A stretch of DNA of 20,042 nt from a virus. This document shows, piece by piece, positions 1-7,994 of this stretch. Position numbers and translations under genes: made by a program. Where the stretch lies: positions 1 to 20,042 of the IMG/VR virus record IMGVR_UViG_3300042868_002920; one strand, written 5' to 3'. Below the pieces are notes generated by a model that ran no database searches, was not told the origin of the DNA, and saw only the letters and a program-made list of their open reading frames with translations. The number at the start of each line of letters is the position of its first letter. The first letter of the stretch is position 1.

Positions 1-24
1 CTTTACTTCACACATGGGCGAAAA

Positions 25-52
25 TAAATTTGCATATTTTACACTATATTTG
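25..52 (+). promoter_or_regulatory. Tandem -7 boxes upstream of small terminase gene
   Basis: Two exact matches to the Bacteroidota -7 consensus TAnnTTTG lie in front of the first gene: TAAATTTG at 25-32 and TATATTTG at 45-52. The second ends only 5 nt before the ATG at 58, so a transcript from it would have almost no leader. No well-spaced -33 TTTG is visible for either box. A short inverted repeat, TTTAC (38-42) and GTAAA (52-56), overlaps the second box and could be an operator. The call is by consensus only. Confidence 0.45.
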
Positions 53-57
53 TAAAT

Positions 58-528
58 ATGAAAGGGAGACCACGCAAACCCGTTGATTTAAAAAAAATCG
101 AGGGGACTTTTCGCGCCGACCGAAGTCTTGAGCAGCCGATGATTGTCGAGCTGAGTGTTGGAGTTCCACAACCACCCGCTCACCTAAACGCTTTGGGCTT
201 TGAGTATTGGGATATCACTTGCAAGGAGTTATTGAATAACAATTTATTGGCTGGCGCAGATCTCGGGCTGGTTGCCGGGTACTGCAACGAATTGGGGTTG
301 TATAAAAAAGCCTGCGAGATAAACAACAAGGAGGGCGAGGTTGTTGTTAACAGATTTGGCGAGCGTGTTGTTTCGCCGTGGTATGATGTGCGCAGCAAAG
401 CATTGAAGCAAGCGACGCAGATGGGGCAGTTGTTTGGAATCACACCGAGCGCCCGGGCAAGAATTGAAACGGGCAACGTGAAGCCAGCGAGTAAATTAGA
501 ATTATTAAGAAAACCAAAAACCGCATAA
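58..528 (+). CDS. terS: Phage terminase small subunit, P27 family
   Basis: This is the DNA-recognition subunit of the packaging motor, which marks the phage concatemer for cutting and hands it to the large subunit. The N-terminus carries the P27-family signature: GRPRKP at residues 3-8, then KKIEGTFRADR near residues 12-22. The helical middle part includes a run around AGYCNELGLYKKA, and the C-terminus (SARARIE...) is basic. The length of 156 residues is usual for the family. It stands at the head of the packaging operon with the large terminase two genes on, the standard order. The start ATG at 58 sits just after a -7 box and has no Shine-Dalgarno motif. The family call is firm; the packaging mode (cos or pac) cannot be read from it. 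Confidence 0.9.
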   Translation: MKGRPRKPVDLKKIEGTFRADRSLEQPMIVELSVGVPQPPAHLNALGFEYWDITCKELLNNNLLAGADLGLVAGYCNELGLYKKACEINNKEGEVVVNRFGERVVSPWYDVRSKALKQATQMGQLFGITPSARARIETGNVKPASKLELLRKPKTA

Positions 529-529
529 C

Positions 530-781
530 ATGAAAAAGACAGTTAACAAAGCAACGCACAAAGCCGCCTTTGAAACGGCGCACGTTGAATACCAGGGACG
601 CGAGTACAGGATTGAAGAGCGAGGCAACCAATTTGTGATCACCATGGACCAAGGCAGCGGATTCCGTGAGTGTGGCAAGTTTGGTTTGTGGGATGAGGCG
701 TTTGTTTATCGCAACTTGAAACTAGCTGAAGAGGCAAAGGCCATTTTTGAAAGCCAGTGCAAAAAGTTGAAAAGTATATAA
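530..781 (+). CDS. Unknown small protein between the terminase subunits
   Basis: I do not recognise this 83-residue protein. Residues 19-41 (VEYQGREYRIEERGNQFVITMD) look like a beta hairpin, and the C-terminal third (LAEEAKAIFESQCKKLKSI) looks like an amphipathic helix. There is no signal peptide, membrane segment or cysteine-rich motif. It begins 1 nt after the small terminase stop and runs 25 nt into the large terminase gene, so it is translated within the packaging operon. Many HK97-like phages have an HNH nuclease near this position, but no HNH residues are present here. It could be a packaging accessory or an unrelated moron gene. Confidence 0.7.
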   Translation: MKKTVNKATHKAAFETAHVEYQGREYRIEERGNQFVITMDQGSGFRECGKFGLWDEAFVYRNLKLAEEAKAIFESQCKKLKSI

Positions 782-2382
782 GCGACGTCCAATCTGGCGC
801 GGTGCCAGTTTGTGAACACGTGCGCAATGCCGTCGATAGATACGTGGCGGATCGTGCAGCGGGTTGGGGATTTTCTGATACCTACGCTTTGCATGCCATT
901 GAATTTATTGAGCAGTTGGAGCATAGCACGGGCGAATATGCGGGCAAGCCGTTTGAGTTGGAAGCTTGGCAGGCTTTTATAATTTGGAATCTGTTTGGGT
1001 TTTTGAACGAGGACGGTAGCCGTAGATTTACGCGGGCTTATGTTGAGGTGCCACGCAAAAATGGTAAATCTACTTTTTCCTCGGCGATTATGCTTTACGG
1101 GCTTATTGCAGATGACGAATCGGCGGCGCAGGTTTACAGCGCGGCCACAAAGTTAGATCAGGCGATGATGGTTTTCGGGGAGTCGGTTAGGGTTTGTCAA
1201 AATCTGCCCTGGTTGAATGAAGCGCTTACCGTTAACAATTCTGTAAACAATCGGCGCATACTTTACGGGCAATCAATATACAAACCGCTTGAGTGGAATC
1301 CAGGCAAGCAGGACGGACTGAATGCGCACTTTTGTTGCATCGATGAATATCACGCCCATCCAAATGATGAGCTTTACAACGTAATCAGAAACTCAATGGG
1401 GGCAAGGCGCCAGCCGTTGCTGTTTACCATTACGACGGCGGGCTTTAATCGTGAGGCACCCTGCTACAAACACAGGCAGTACTGCGCAGGGGTATTGAGT
1501 GGCAATATAAAAGACGATGCATTGTTTTCGGTGATCTATACATTGGATGAGGGGGACGATTGGACGGACCCGGCAGTATGGGCCAAGGCAAATCCAAACT
1601 GGGGTATTTCTGTAAACCCGCGCCAACTTGAGCAGGGATTGACTGAGGCCAAGGAGTTCGTGCACAAAGAGGTTGAATTTAAAACCAAACTGCTCAACGT
1701 GTGGACTGATACGGCAATGACTTGGATTTCAGACAGCGATTGGAAAGCTTGCGACGGCGCGGATGATCTTGAAGGCGCTTTGTGTTATGGCGGTTTGGAT
1801 TTGGCAAGCACTGGGGACTTTTGCGCATTTAGTTTGTACTTCCCAGAATTTCACGCGATTCGCTCATGGTATTGGCTACCCGTAGAGACGGCCTATAAAC
1901 GCAAGGACGCAGCAGGGCAATCGATTAGGCAATGGGCAGCCGATGGGCATATTGAGTTAACGGACGGCAATGTAACTGATTACGCTTTTATTAAGGCGCG
2001 GGTTATTCAGTTGGCTCAGCAGTACGACATAAAAGATATTGCTTTTGACCGATTCAACTCTTCGCAGTTAGTTATTGAGTTACAAAACGAAGGCTTGCAA
2101 ATGTTCCCCTTCGGCCAAGGCTTTGTATCAATGTCGGCACCTACCAAAGAATTGGAGCGGTTGACAAAGGATAAACAATTAAGGCATGCGGGTAATCCCG
2201 TTACTCGTTGGATGATGGGCAACATAATGCTGCGCACAGATCCTGCGGGTAATATCAAAATAGATAAAGCCAAGTCTGGCGATAAAGTCGATGGGCCTGT
2301 TTCGATAGTTATGGCATTGGGCACTTGCATGCAGGATGCTGCAAAAGAAAAAGAATCTGATTTTTGGTTTGTAAGCTTATGA
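757..2382 (+). CDS. terL: Phage terminase large subunit (ATPase and nuclease)
   Basis: This is the packaging motor protein: an ATPase that drives DNA into the prohead and a nuclease that cuts the concatemer. Walker A is VPRKNGKS at residues 98-105, preceded by the family-typical FELEAWQAFIIWNLFGF and RRFTRAYVEV. Walker B with its catalytic acid is CCIDE at 193-197. The RNase H-like nuclease half shows LDLAS with D348, the segment AFDRF with D431, and a late acidic residue in DKVDGP (D512). At 541 residues it is full length for the HK97-like Terminase_1 type. The start is a GTG at 757 overlapping the previous gene by 25 nt. I keep it because the N-terminal KYISDVQSG segment matches the family and no ATG lies nearby. 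The stop overlaps the next start as ATGA. Confidence 0.95.
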   Translation: MQKVEKYISDVQSGAVPVCEHVRNAVDRYVADRAAGWGFSDTYALHAIEFIEQLEHSTGEYAGKPFELEAWQAFIIWNLFGFLNEDGSRRFTRAYVEVPRKNGKSTFSSAIMLYGLIADDESAAQVYSAATKLDQAMMVFGESVRVCQNLPWLNEALTVNNSVNNRRILYGQSIYKPLEWNPGKQDGLNAHFCCIDEYHAHPNDELYNVIRNSMGARRQPLLFTITTAGFNREAPCYKHRQYCAGVLSGNIKDDALFSVIYTLDEGDDWTDPAVWAKANPNWGISVNPRQLEQGLTEAKEFVHKEVEFKTKLLNVWTDTAMTWISDSDWKACDGADDLEGALCYGGLDLASTGDFCAFSLYFPEFHAIRSWYWLPVETAYKRKDAAGQSIRQWAADGHIELTDGNVTDYAFIKARVIQLAQQYDIKDIAFDRFNSSQLVIELQNEGLQMFPFGQGFVSMSAPTKELERLTKDKQLRHAGNPVTRWMMGNIMLRTDPAGNIKIDKAKSGDKVDGPVSIVMALGTCMQDAAKEKESDFWFVSL

Positions 2383-2564
2383 AATTTTTGGACGACTACA
2401 TGCAGGAATATTACAACAACCTACCGAAATATCGGACCTATGAGGATGCCTACAACGCAACCGAGGAAAAGTATTTCGGCAAGTTTGGCGTGCGTCGGTA
2501 TAAAAACTACGATGTATTCAGGGCAGCATTGAGCAGGTGGTTGGCCCAGGGGCGAAACAAATAA
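2379..2564 (+). CDS. Unknown 61-residue phage protein after terL
   Basis: This small hydrophilic protein is rich in aromatic and charged residues (YMQEYYNNLPKYRTYEDAY, then FGVRRYKNYDVFRAALSRW). It is probably all-helical, with no membrane segment or signal peptide. I chose the ATG at 2379 because it overlaps the terL stop as ATGA; an in-frame TTG 15 nt earlier is less likely. I recall small proteins with a similar YKNYDVFRA-like ending beside terminase or portal genes in other phages, but I know of no assigned function. It lies between terminase and portal, so a structural or packaging-linked role is possible but unproven. Confidence 0.7.
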   Translation: MKFLDDYMQEYYNNLPKYRTYEDAYNATEEKYFGKFGVRRYKNYDVFRAALSRWLAQGRNK

Positions 2565-2565
2565 G

Positions 2566-2604
2566 ATTTGTTAACGTGAGTAATTTAGGGCAGTTGTAAT
2601 TTGC
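2566..2604 (+). promoter_or_regulatory. Candidate promoter upstream of portal gene
   Basis: The 45-nt gap between genes holds ATTTGTTAACG (2566-2576), a 17-nt spacer, then TTGTAATTTGC (2594-2604). TAATTTG resembles the Bacteroidota -7 box with one base fewer between TA and TTTG. It ends 6 nt before the ATG at 2610. The same 11-nt and 9-nt blocks with the same 17-nt spacer recur before the tail fibre gene at 13357-13393, which supports a shared regulatory role. Confidence 0.45.
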
Positions 2605-2609
2605 GGGCG

Positions 2610-3884
2610 ATGAATCTAAAATTCTGGCAGCCAAAAAGAGCGGAGAAGCGCAGTAGCTTATCGCAGCCAACTGATTGGCTTGTGAATACTTTACAAAATG
2701 TTTTCGGATATCAAACAAAAAGCGGTCAGGCGGTTAATGATCGCACGGCGCTATCTATTGCGTCGGTGCACGCGTGCGTTAGGGTTATTGCTGACGGTAT
2801 AGCTGGCTTGTCTTTGAAACTTTACAAAGACGATGGCACCAATCGAGAGCAGGTTGTAATCCATTACGCCACAGCATTGGTAAACGAGCCAAACCCCTAC
2901 CAAACAAAATACGATTTCACCAAATACATGGTGAGCCACTTGGCGCTGAAGGGCAACGCCTACGCTTTTATTAATCGCGACAGCAGATATTTGGGCATTG
3001 AGTTGCACCCGATTGCACCTGATTACGTTCAGCCAATCATGCAGGACGGCCAATTGTTTTACAAAGTGAATCGCAAGGGCTTCCCCGGCATGATTCCAGC
3101 GGCCGACATGTTGCACTTTAAAGGGCTTTGCGGTGATGATCCGCTTGTGGGTTTGTCGCCCATCGTGGTGCACGCCGAAACCTTGGGTATTGATTTGGCG
3201 GCTATTAGCCAAAGCGCGGGCGTCTACAAAAATGGAGTATTGAAATTTTTGTTAACATCGGATGCGCAGATTAAACCCGAGCAGGCAGTGCCATTGAAGA
3301 AATCACTTGATGATGTAATTGATGGGGCAAGCCGTAGCACTGTGTTGCCCAATGGCATCAAGATGGAAAAATTGAGCCTATCGCCAGAAGAGGCGCAGTA
3401 TTTGGAAACCCGCAAATTTTCGGCTGAGGAAATCGCCCGCATTTTTGGGGTGCCCGCTTCCATGATCGGCGCAAAGGATGGCATCAAGTCCAGCGTTGAG
3501 CAGGAATACCAAGATTTTTACGCACGTACTTTGGCATCCTATGCGATTAACATCGAGCAGGAAATGGCCCGCAAGCTGTTAACAGAAAATGATAAGTTAA
3601 CTTATTACTTTAAATTTAACTTTAATTCGCTGTTGAGAGCCTCCGCCAATGAGCGCGCTGATTACTATAACAAAGGCATTCGCGGCGGTTGGCTTTCACG
3701 TAACGAGGCCCGCATGTTTGAAGATGCAAACGGATTCAATGGAGGCGATGAGTATTTGATCGAATCCAATTTGATGCCGTCCAGCAAAATCGATGAATAC
3801 ATGGACGCCAAAATTGCGCAACTAATGAGCACCGCCGACAAAAACAACAATCCAGAGGGTACGAATAACCAAGAAAATATTTAA
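2610..3884 (+). CDS. Phage portal protein, HK97 family
   Basis: The portal forms the twelve-subunit ring at one capsid vertex through which DNA enters and to which the tail attaches. The 424-residue protein has the usual features: an early ALSIASVHACVRVIADGIA helix; a central NPYQTKYDFTKYMVSHLALKGNAYAFI segment followed by LHPIAPDYVQP; and the C-terminal EEIARIFGVPASMIG region followed by the long helix EYQDFYARTLASYAINIEQEM. The tail end (residues ~400-424) is low-complexity and Asn-rich. I chose the ATG at 2610 over an in-frame TTG at 2601, because the upstream TTG lies inside the putative -7 box. The protease gene starts 1 nt after its stop, as in HK97. Confidence 0.93.
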   Translation: MNLKFWQPKRAEKRSSLSQPTDWLVNTLQNVFGYQTKSGQAVNDRTALSIASVHACVRVIADGIAGLSLKLYKDDGTNREQVVIHYATALVNEPNPYQTKYDFTKYMVSHLALKGNAYAFINRDSRYLGIELHPIAPDYVQPIMQDGQLFYKVNRKGFPGMIPAADMLHFKGLCGDDPLVGLSPIVVHAETLGIDLAAISQSAGVYKNGVLKFLLTSDAQIKPEQAVPLKKSLDDVIDGASRSTVLPNGIKMEKLSLSPEEAQYLETRKFSAEEIARIFGVPASMIGAKDGIKSSVEQEYQDFYARTLASYAINIEQEMARKLLTENDKLTYYFKFNFNSLLRASANERADYYNKGIRGGWLSRNEARMFEDANGFNGGDEYLIESNLMPSSKIDEYMDAKIAQLMSTADKNNNPEGTNNQENI

Positions 3885-3885
3885 A

Positions 3886-4497
3886 ATGAAACAAGAAAGG
3901 CGCACATTTACGGGCACTGTTCACACCAGAGAGGACGGCGAAGGCATGCCAAAAGAAATTGGCGGCATTGCTGCTGTCATTAATTCCGCGACGGATCTAG
4001 GATATTTTGAGGAGGTTATTTTGCCGGGGGCGTTTGACAATGCTCTGTCAAAAGATTACGACATTCGCTGTTTGTTCAACCACGAAGCCGAGTTAATTTT
4101 GGGCCGCACAAAAGCAAACACCTGCAAAGTGTTTGTAAATGGCGACGGCAATTTAGAATATACGTGGATCCCAGATTACGAAAACCCTACCCACATGAGC
4201 GTTGTGCGTTCTATTATGCGCGGCGATATCACACAGAGCTCATTTGCCTTTACTATCAAAGAACAAATGTGGAGCGAGTCGGAAAAGTACGGATCTATGG
4301 GCAAGCGCACAATCAAGGTCATCGAGGATTTGTATGATGTTAGCCCTGTAACTTATCCCGCTTACGCTGACACTGAAGCCGACGCCCGTAGCATTGTTGC
4401 TATGCGTGATCAGGAGCAAGAAATCGAAGAGGCCAAAAGAAGCCAAGCCTCTGCCGATGTTATTAAATTGGCTTTATTGAGATACCAAAACCTTTAA
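3886..4497 (+). CDS. Prohead maturation protease, HK97 gp4-like (peptidase S78)
   Basis: This serine protease is packaged in the prohead, where it removes the capsid scaffold domain and then degrades itself. The herpesvirus-assemblin-like fold is indicated by the segment EEVILPGAFDNAL, the catalytic histidine H66 in FNHEAELILGRTKA, and the serine in SSFAFTI (S119, with S118 adjacent). DVSPVTYPAYADTEADAR near the C-terminus is the family's conserved ending. The length of 203 residues is normal. It lies between portal and capsid genes, the canonical place, and starts 1 nt after the portal stop. The family call is firm; the choice of S119 over S118 as nucleophile is by analogy with the xSF pattern. 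Confidence 0.92.
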   Translation: MKQERRTFTGTVHTREDGEGMPKEIGGIAAVINSATDLGYFEEVILPGAFDNALSKDYDIRCLFNHEAELILGRTKANTCKVFVNGDGNLEYTWIPDYENPTHMSVVRSIMRGDITQSSFAFTIKEQMWSESEKYGSMGKRTIKVIEDLYDVSPVTYPAYADTEADARSIVAMRDQEQEIEEAKRSQASADVIKLALLRYQNL

Positions 4498-4512
4498 ACA
4501 AAAAACAAAATC

Positions 4513-5829
4513 ATGAATAAAATTAAAGCATTGAAAGAAGAGCGTGGACGTTTGCTCGGCGAATTGTCTACCTTGCAAACCACAATCGAAAAAGAAGCCC
4601 GTTCTATGGCTGATTCAGAAACCAACCGCTTAAGCGAAATCGAGGCTCGTTTGGGCGCGATCAAAGCTGAGGTTGAAACCTTGGAGAAATTGCAAAACTT
4701 GGCTGCACAAGCTGCCGGTCATTCTGCAAGCCGTGGTGAGGAAAAAGAAAAAGAAAACATGGCTAAAGATTACAGCTTCAAGCGTGCAATCAATTTGGCT
4801 ACCACTGGACGCCGCGAAGGTGTTGAAGGTGAATTTTCTCAAATCGGTGCTGAAGAGTTCCAGCGTTCTGGTGTTTCTGTTTCTGCTCACTCTGTAAAAA
4901 TCCCTTCTGAAGTTTTCAAACGTGATATGACTGCTACTGGCGGAACTTCTGGATCTGAAGGCGGTGTAAACGTTCAAACTTCTGTTGGTTCTATCATCGA
5001 TGTATTGTTGCCTCGCACCGTATTGCGCGGATTAGGCGTACAGCAATTGTCTGGATTGGTTGGTAACTTGGATATGCCAACAGCTTCAACTGTGCCTTCT
5101 GCAGGTTGGAATACTGAAAACGGAACTGCTACCGAAAAGAGCCCTGCTTTTTCTAAGGTAACTTTCAGCCCTAAGCGTTTGGCTGCTTACATTCAGGTAT
5201 CTAATCAGTTGATGATGCAATCTTCAAACAGCATCGATTTGTATGTGCGCAACTGGCTCTTGAATGCAATGGCTCAATCTTTGGAAACTGCTGCTATTAA
5301 AGGCGGTGGAACTAACGAGCCTATCGGTATTATCGGCAACTCTTCTGTAAACGTAACTTTCGCAGGTGGTGCAACTTCTAACAGCACAAACGCTAACGGT
5401 ATCGCTCCAGTATGGGCTGACGTTGTTAACTTGATGAAGGCTGTAGAAAATGCAAACGGTGATGGTGTTGCTTACTTGACTAACCCAAGCGTAAAGGCTA
5501 AGTTGCAAACAACTGCCCGCCAAGCTTCTGGTGTTGAAGGTAACTTTATTTGGCCTTCTGGCGGTACTGATTTGAACGGTTACAATGTTCAAACTTCAAC
5601 TTTGGTTCCTAGCAACTTGACCAAGGGCACTAGCTCTAACTTGTCTGCCTTAATTTTTGGTGACTTCAGTAAGATGGCGATTGCTTCATGGGGCGGTGGC
5701 CTCGAACTCACAGTAGACCCATTCAGTGGTGCAACTGCTGGCTTGACCAACGTTGTTTTAAATTCTTATTTGGACGTGGAATTGTTGCAGCCTACTGCCT
5801 TCGCAGTCTGCAAAGATATCCTTGCCTAA
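4513..5829 (+). CDS. Major capsid protein, HK97 fold
   Basis: This is the main shell subunit. Residues 1 to about 80 form a strongly heptad-like charged helix (KIKALKEERGRLLGELSTLQ...), the internal scaffolding delta domain expected to be cut off by the neighbouring protease. The shell part follows from about residue 90-120, with typical pieces GGVNVQTSVGSIIDVLLPRT, the P-loop-like KRLAAYIQVSNQLMMQSS and KGGGTNEPIGIIG. At 438 residues it is standard. Codon use stands out from its neighbours: TCT, GCT, AAC, GGT and CGT dominate, as expected for the most highly expressed phage gene. The upstream spacer is A-rich (AAACAAAAAACAAAATC) without a Shine-Dalgarno motif. The protease cut site cannot be fixed by eye. 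Confidence 0.94.
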   Translation: MNKIKALKEERGRLLGELSTLQTTIEKEARSMADSETNRLSEIEARLGAIKAEVETLEKLQNLAAQAAGHSASRGEEKEKENMAKDYSFKRAINLATTGRREGVEGEFSQIGAEEFQRSGVSVSAHSVKIPSEVFKRDMTATGGTSGSEGGVNVQTSVGSIIDVLLPRTVLRGLGVQQLSGLVGNLDMPTASTVPSAGWNTENGTATEKSPAFSKVTFSPKRLAAYIQVSNQLMMQSSNSIDLYVRNWLLNAMAQSLETAAIKGGGTNEPIGIIGNSSVNVTFAGGATSNSTNANGIAPVWADVVNLMKAVENANGDGVAYLTNPSVKAKLQTTARQASGVEGNFIWPSGGTDLNGYNVQTSTLVPSNLTKGTSSNLSALIFGDFSKMAIASWGGGLELTVDPFSGATAGLTNVVLNSYLDVELLQPTAFAVCKDILA

Positions 5830-5868
5830 TATCCTGCCCGCTTGGGGGCGTTAAAGTTCCAAGTGCCG

Positions 5869-5893
5869 GGGGTGATCTTGACTGCATCGCCCC
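5869..5893 (+). other. Strong RNA hairpin between capsid gene and next gene
   Basis: GGGGTGAT (5869-5876) pairs with ATCGCCCC (5886-5893) over 8 bp with one G-T wobble and a 9-nt loop. A shorter GC-rich stem may form just upstream (GCCC with GGGC near 5836-5849). No T-run follows, so this is not a classical intrinsic terminator. It could attenuate read-through, block 3' decay of the capsid message, or mark a processing site. It lies 10 nt before the next ATG. Confidence 0.45.
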
Positions 5894-5902
5894 TGGGCCA
5901 AT

Positions 5903-6097
5903 ATGAAAGTGAGATTTGTAGCAAACCCTACAGGAAAATTTAACCTAAGTTACAACGTAGGCGACGAAGTGATTATTGAAACTAAGCAGGCCATGCTCTT
6001 AATTGAGGGAGGTGTTGCTGAAGAGATTGCAGTATTGACGCCTACCAAAAAGAAGGCAAAACCAGTAAACCCTGAAACCGAATTAGACGCCGAATAA
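5903..6097 (+). CDS. Small unknown protein in the head-connector module
   Basis: This 64-residue protein has a beta-rich first part (MKVRFVANPTGKFNLSYNVGDEVII), a helix-like middle (TKQAMLLIEGGVAEEI) and a Lys/Glu-rich disordered tail. The pattern of a short beta unit with a GD turn and a terminal KKKAKP tail occurs in small proteins found right after the capsid gene in many siphoviruses; I know of no established function. It sits 1 nt before the connector gene. A capsid-decoration or head-completion role is possible, but only by position. Confidence 0.7.
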   Translation: MKVRFVANPTGKFNLSYNVGDEVIIETKQAMLLIEGGVAEEIAVLTPTKKKAKPVNPETELDAE

Positions 6098-6098
6098 A

Positions 6099-6758
6099 AT
6101 GTTTGTTAGCCGTAGATATACCGCCTTCGCAAATGCCGCCACTGACTACTTAAGTTTGGCAGATGCAAAAACCCATTTAAGGGTTACAAGTTCCTCAGAT
6201 GATACTTACATTTCGGGGCTTATCTCTATGGCAATTGATGCCTGCAGTAATTATTTAGGCTACTCGATTCGCAAAGGGACGGCAAAATATGGGTTTGACT
6301 CATTTACAGGCATGCCTGCGCTCGTGAATCCCGTGAATGGCCTCAATATACCTTCGGGCAATTATCTGCGCTTAAACACGCGCTGTTTGGCTATTAACTC
6401 CGTGAGTTATGTGAACGACTCGCAGGCAGTTGTTGCTTTTGATTCTGGCGATTGGTTGGTTGCGCCTGATCCGATGGGCGGGTATTCTCGAAATATCTTT
6501 TTTGAAAATACGCCATCCTCTATAACGGATGATGTTATTAAGTATATTGTTGAAATTTCTGAGGGCTTTAATCCTGTAGGCACTTCATCTGTAGATCCTG
6601 ATACAATTCTACCCGCCACGATTAAGCACGCGGCGCTGTTGTTGGTTGCACAGTATTACGATAACAGGCAGGCCATCATTGCGGGGAGTATTAACAGCGA
6701 AATGAATTTTGGCTTTCATTACTTACTCGATCCGTACAAAATCCAAATCATGATCTGA
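6099..6758 (+). CDS. Head-tail connector protein, gp6-like / phiE125 gp8 family
   Basis: This adaptor docks beneath the portal ring and starts the neck. The diagnostic opening is SLADAKTHLRVTSSSDDTYISGLISMAIDACSNYLGYSI (residues about 19-58): the LADAKxHLRV-DDxxI motif followed by an amphipathic helix. The middle is beta-rich, and the end returns to a helix (ATIKHAALLLVAQYYDNRQAI) also typical of the family. The length of 219 residues fits the longer phiE125 gp8 type. It is 1 nt after the previous gene, and its stop shares one base with the next start (TGATG). The call is by motif and position. Confidence 0.87.
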   Translation: MFVSRRYTAFANAATDYLSLADAKTHLRVTSSSDDTYISGLISMAIDACSNYLGYSIRKGTAKYGFDSFTGMPALVNPVNGLNIPSGNYLRLNTRCLAINSVSYVNDSQAVVAFDSGDWLVAPDPMGGYSRNIFFENTPSSITDDVIKYIVEISEGFNPVGTSSVDPDTILPATIKHAALLLVAQYYDNRQAIIAGSINSEMNFGFHYLLDPYKIQIMI

Positions 6759-7078
6759 TGAATGCGGGGTTAATGGATGTTTTGGTGAGCCTGCAAAGTT
6801 ACACCGAAACCATAGATACAAACACAGGCGAGAAGCTGCAAACGTGGACGGAATATGCAACGGCCTGGGCGCAGCGCGTAGAGCAGGAAAGTGGTGCCGA
6901 GAATGTAAACGCAGACAGGCGCGAGCATAAGCAAATTGTAATGTATACCATTCGTTTCAATTCGGCCGTAGGCGTTAAGCACAGGGTGGTTGATGACAAC
7001 GGAGCGCACAACATTGTTAACATTGCAAACCTTCAGCGCAATCTATATTTGAAACTACAAACCGAATTAACGCAATAA
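6758..7078 (+). CDS. Head-tail joining (head closure) protein, SPP1 gp16-like
   Basis: This small beta-barrel protein seals the connector and joins it to the tail. The 106 residues follow the Phage_H_T_join pattern: an opening VSLQSYTETIDTNTGEKLQTWTEYATAWAQRV, the polar stretch NADRREHKQIVMYTIRFNSAVGVKHRVV, and a final INIANLQR-like strand (here VNIANLQRNLYLKLQTEL). It overlaps the genes on both sides by one base (TGATG in, TAATG out), so translation is coupled across the neck module. The call rests on motif and synteny and is quite secure. Confidence 0.85.
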   Translation: MNAGLMDVLVSLQSYTETIDTNTGEKLQTWTEYATAWAQRVEQESGAENVNADRREHKQIVMYTIRFNSAVGVKHRVVDDNGAHNIVNIANLQRNLYLKLQTELTQ

Positions 7079-7539
7079 TGGCAAACAAACGCGAGACAAA
7101 AATGGACGGCCTTGCTGAAATACTTTCAGCACTGGAAAAAATGGGCGTCGATGTCAAGTCTGAAAAATTGCAGAACATGATAAAAAAAGAGTCTCAGTGC
7201 ATTATTGATACGGCTAAAAGTTTAGCGCCTGCCGATACAGGCAACATGCGAAACTCAATCGGCTTTATTACAAAGATGGATAAAGATAACAGAGAGCGCG
7301 TTTTGATTGGTTTAAATGGCAATTATTACAACCATTATTTGGGCGTGATGTTTGAGTATGGAACTGTTGCTCGTATACAAGAAAGTACTGGAAGGTACAC
7401 GGGGCAACTTGGAACACAACGCGCATTTATGCGGCCCGCAATGGATCAAAATAGAAATCGTGTAATCGAAGGTATTAAAAAAGGCGTTGATCAAATCATT
7501 GCCGATTTAGCAAAGAAAAATAATCTAATATACAAATAA
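7078..7539 (+). CDS. Neck / tail completion protein, HK97 gp10-like
   Basis: This protein belongs to the HK97 gp10 family, which acts at the head-tail junction during tail attachment. The family marks are all visible: an N-terminal helix (LAEILSALEKMG), TAKSLAPADTGNMRNSIGF in the middle, the FEYGT motif after the HYLGVM strand, and RAFMRPAMDQNRNRVIEGI near the end. The length of 153 residues is normal. It overlaps the previous stop by one base and is followed after 2 nt by the tail tube gene. The family call is firm; its exact role (tail completion or neck) is from the family. Confidence 0.87.
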   Translation: MANKRETKMDGLAEILSALEKMGVDVKSEKLQNMIKKESQCIIDTAKSLAPADTGNMRNSIGFITKMDKDNRERVLIGLNGNYYNHYLGVMFEYGTVARIQESTGRYTGQLGTQRAFMRPAMDQNRNRVIEGIKKGVDQIIADLAKKNNLIYK

Positions 7540-7541
7540 CC

Positions 7542-7982
7542 ATGGCAATCTCTGGACCAGTAAACGGCACGCTGATAAGCATCTATAAAGATGTTAGCGG
7601 AACCTTGACCAAAATCGCAAACGCGACATCTCATTCAATCGACATTTCTAAAGATATGATCGACGTTACTAACAAAGACAGCGCAGGCGCAAAGGAGTTT
7701 ATCGCCGGCGAATATGGCTACACTTTGAACGTTGAAGGTATTTTTGAAGAAGATGCATCTGTGAGCACAAGCGGTTTGTCTTTTAAAGATCTTTTGACCG
7801 ATTTGTTAGCGGGTACTTCTGTTACAATTGTAATGACTACCAACAGCAGCGGAGATCAAAAATTAACAGGCGGCGCTTTCTTCAGCAGCTTGAGTTTGAG
7901 CGCACCTAACAATGACAAAGCAACCTTCACAGGAACTTTGCAAGGTACTGGCGCCTTGACCATTGGCACCGTATCGCCTTAA
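7542..7982 (+). CDS. Major tail (tube) protein
   Basis: This is the subunit of the tail tube, polymerised as stacked rings around the tape measure. The 146 residues are beta-rich with short turns, starting MAISGPVNGTLISIYKDVSG, with an ISKDMIDVTNKDSAGAKEF segment typical of TP901-1-like tail proteins and the ending FTGTLQGTGALTIGTVSP. There is no signal or membrane segment. Its place just after the gp10-like neck gene and just before the tail chaperone pair supports the call. Codon use is intermediate toward that of the capsid gene, as expected for an abundant protein. Confidence 0.87.
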   Translation: MAISGPVNGTLISIYKDVSGTLTKIANATSHSIDISKDMIDVTNKDSAGAKEFIAGEYGYTLNVEGIFEEDASVSTSGLSFKDLLTDLLAGTSVTIVMTTNSSGDQKLTGGAFFSSLSLSAPNNDKATFTGTLQGTGALTIGTVSP

Positions 7983-7994
7983 TACTTTTTGTCT

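Noticed and set aside
1-57. Left edge considered as a cos site or phage genome end
   Set aside because: Being upstream of terS is suggestive, but no terminal repeat or cohesive-end symmetry can be shown from one window.
2751-3212. 153-codon minus-strand frame opposite the portal gene
   Set aside because: Antisense to a well-conserved portal region, with no recognisable domain.
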